A stretch of DNA of 6,752 bases, taken from contig JBECKR010000302.1 of NCBI GenBank assembly GCA_040235415.1, forward strand, positions 1 through 6,752. Direction: 5' to 3'. Positions 5,320 through 6,752 of this stretch are shown piece after piece. Source of the stretch: JBECKR01 sp040235415 (lineage in GTDB: Bacteria; Acidobacteriota; Polarisedimenticolia; Polarisedimenticolales; Polarisedimenticolaceae). The position numbers were made by a program, and so were the translations under genes. Each line of letters begins with the position of its first letter. The first letter of the stretch is position 1. The notes beneath the pieces are model-generated. The model did not search any database. It was not told the DNA's origin and was given only the letters and a program-made list of their open reading frames with translations.

Positions 5320-6735
5320 ATGGTGCGAGCGCGGTTCGCGATCCACCTGGCGGTGATCATGACGACGTCCGCGATGCCGCTCCCGGGGCGAGCGGCGGTC
5401 CTCCAGTCGATCGACATCGACGGCGACACCGCCGACTGGAGCGCCGTGCTCACGGACCCGCTGCAGACCGCCCAGGACGGCCCTTCGGGAGGCCTGCTCG
5501 ACCTCGACGCGCCGGTGCCGTCGACCGGTCGCGACCTCATGACGTTCGCGTGGACCTACGACACGACGTACCTCTACCTCTACGTCCGGCGCGTCGCGAG
5601 CGCGTCGAACCGGCAGCGGTTCTGGTTCTACGTCGACGCCGACGCCGACGGCCTGCTCCGGAGCGGCGACGCGGTGCTCGGCATCTCGTGGCAGGGCGCG
5701 AACCGCACGACCGACGTCACGCTGTACGCCTACGTCGCGGCGAGCGGAGCCGGCGATCCGCTCGGCGACCCCTCGGGGTCGGCCGACGGCTGGACGATGC
5801 CCGGGTCGGTGTCCGCGCTGCGCGATCTCGAGAGCGTACAGGGCGGCTCGGCGAGCGGCGTCGAGATGGAGGCCCGGGTGGCGTGGGCCGACCTCGGCGT
5901 GCCCTCGGGCGCCGCGATCCTGTTTCACGTCGCGTCGTCGACCGGGACGACCCTGCCGGGTCAGATCCACGACAACATGGGCGGTCCGGGCGGGGCCGTG
6001 GGCTCGACGCGGATTCCCGGCGTCGCCCTGACGCCGTCCGCGCTCGCCGGCACGATCGTCCCCTCGGGGCTGTCCTGCCTGCGTCACGACGTCGCCAACA
6101 CCGGTGAGGCGACCGACGTCGTCGACCTGACCGCGACGTCGACCGGGTCTCTCGTGCCGTCCGCGATCGAGTTCCATCGCGACGCCGACGGCGACGGCCG
6201 GCTCGGCCCCGCGGACCCCCTGCTGGCCGACACCGACGGCGACGGCCGTCCCGACACCGGGCCGCTGCCGGCGGGCGCGTCGCTTCCGCTCCTCGTGATC
6301 GTGCGCGCGCCGGCGACGGCGACCGACGGTGAGACCGCCGACGTCACGGTGCGGGCCGAGTCGTCGGTCGCGCCCGGGATCGCGTCGAGCGCGCTCGATA
6401 CGGTCCTCGTGGCGACCCCCGCGGTCACGCTCGTCAAGTCGGTCAGCACCGCCGAGGCCGTGCCCGGCGACGTGCTGAGCTACGTCGTGAGCTACACGAG
6501 CACGGGGAGCGTCGACGCCTACCAGGTCGTGGTCGTCGACGCCGTCCCGCCGCCCTGCGTCTACGTGCCGGGCTCGGCTGCGGGCGCCGGCGCGATCGTC
6601 GAGTTCAGTCATGACGGGGGCGCGTCCTTCGACCTCTCGGAGGCCGCGCCCGTGACTCACGTCCGCTTCACGCTCGCGGCGCCGCTCGCGCCCGGGTCGG
6701 GCGGACAGGTGTCGTTCCGGGCCCGCGTGCCCTGA
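5320..6735 (+). CDS. Secreted protein with CBM9-like N-terminal domain, calcium loops and DUF11-type domain
   Basis: The 471-residue product has a signal peptide (MVRAR, hydrophobic core, cleavage near Ala25-Ala26). Residues about 30-220 begin with IDIDGDTADWS and contain strand-rich FAWTYD and YLYLYV stretches, resembling the DGxxxDW entry of family-9-type carbohydrate-binding or DOMON-like beta-sandwiches. An EF-hand-like loop has Asp106, 108, 110 and 117. A middle domain (about 235-365) has NTGEATD and two DxDGDG loops (about 288-293 and 304-309). From about 369 to the end is a DUF11-type domain (LVKSVSTAEAVPGDVLSYVVSYTSTG), typical of surface proteins. No anchor or sorting signal is seen, so it is probably extracellular or outer-surface associated; the ligand is unknown. 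It is complete, ending at TGA 6733-6735; a purine-rich GGGGGA right after (6738-6743) could serve a following gene. Confidence 0.85.
   Translation: MVRARFAIHLAVIMTTSAMPLPGRAAVLQSIDIDGDTADWSAVLTDPLQTAQDGPSGGLLDLDAPVPSTGRDLMTFAWTYDTTYLYLYVRRVASASNRQRFWFYVDADADGLLRSGDAVLGISWQGANRTTDVTLYAYVAASGAGDPLGDPSGSADGWTMPGSVSALRDLESVQGGSASGVEMEARVAWADLGVPSGAAILFHVASSTGTTLPGQIHDNMGGPGGAVGSTRIPGVALTPSALAGTIVPSGLSCLRHDVANTGEATDVVDLTATSTGSLVPSAIEFHRDADGDGRLGPADPLLADTDGDGRPDTGPLPAGASLPLLVIVRAPATATDGETADVTVRAESSVAPGIASSALDTVLVATPAVTLVKSVSTAEAVPGDVLSYVVSYTSTGSVDAYQVVVVDAVPPPCVYVPGSAAGAGAIVEFSHDGGASFDLSEAAPVTHVRFTLAAPLAPGSGGQVSFRARVP
6185..6248 (+). repeat. In-frame 16-bp direct repeat encoding paired calcium-loop motifs
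   Basis: CCGACGGCGACGGCCG occurs exactly at 6185-6200 and 6233-6248, 48 bp (16 codons) apart and in the same frame. Each copy encodes DGDGR, the core of a DxDxDG loop like those in thrombospondin type 3 or dockerin repeats. Codon-level identity may reflect recent duplication, or simply restricted codon choice in a GC-rich genome. Confidence 0.6.
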
Positions 6736-6752
6736 ACGGGGGAATCGAGCCG

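Noticed and set aside
5236..6660. Minus-strand 474-codon open frame opposite the DUF11 gene
   Set aside because: It is rich in Arg, Gly, Asp and His without recognisable motifs, as expected for the shadow of the plus-strand gene, which has signal peptide, domains and a ribosome binding site.

Overview
The window reads as ordinary chromosome from a very GC-rich bacterium, roughly 70% G+C or more by eye. Two long secreted proteins with signal peptides and an N-terminally anchored SGNH-type esterase suggest a Gram-negative-type envelope. I cannot name the phylum from the sequence.

Layout. On the minus strand, bases 1-726 hold the first 242 codons of an SGNH/GDSL-like hydrolase that runs off the left edge. 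Upstream of it, 790-2715 is a complete ABC-F ATPase, a soluble ribosome-associated protein rather than a transporter. A short gap (2716-2823) holds an A/T-rich, nearly symmetrical -10-like element. It separates the ABC-F gene from a plus-strand pair: 2824-3921, a secreted protein of unknown function with a heptaproline linker, and 3950-5077, a DUF362 protein. The pair is joined by chained stop/start overlaps (ATGA, then GTGA) and a small GC hairpin, so the two are probably translated from one message.

After the DUF362 gene the base composition falls abruptly. Bases 5061-5260 are about 42% G+C, and 5141-5260 are 35%. This 200-bp island contains four consecutive inverted repeats, the last terminator-like, and no convincing gene. 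It is the least explained part of the window. It ends just before a complete secreted protein gene (5320-6735) with an N-terminal domain resembling family-9-type carbohydrate-binding modules, calcium-loop motifs of the DxDxDG kind and a C-terminal DUF11-type domain.

No phage, CRISPR, integron, transposase, rRNA or tRNA gene was seen. The very long plus-strand frame opposite the ABC-F gene is treated as a composition artefact joined to the real gene at 2824. No defence or biosynthetic system is evident. The best candidates for something undescribed are the AT-rich hairpin island and the secreted-protein/DUF362 pair.
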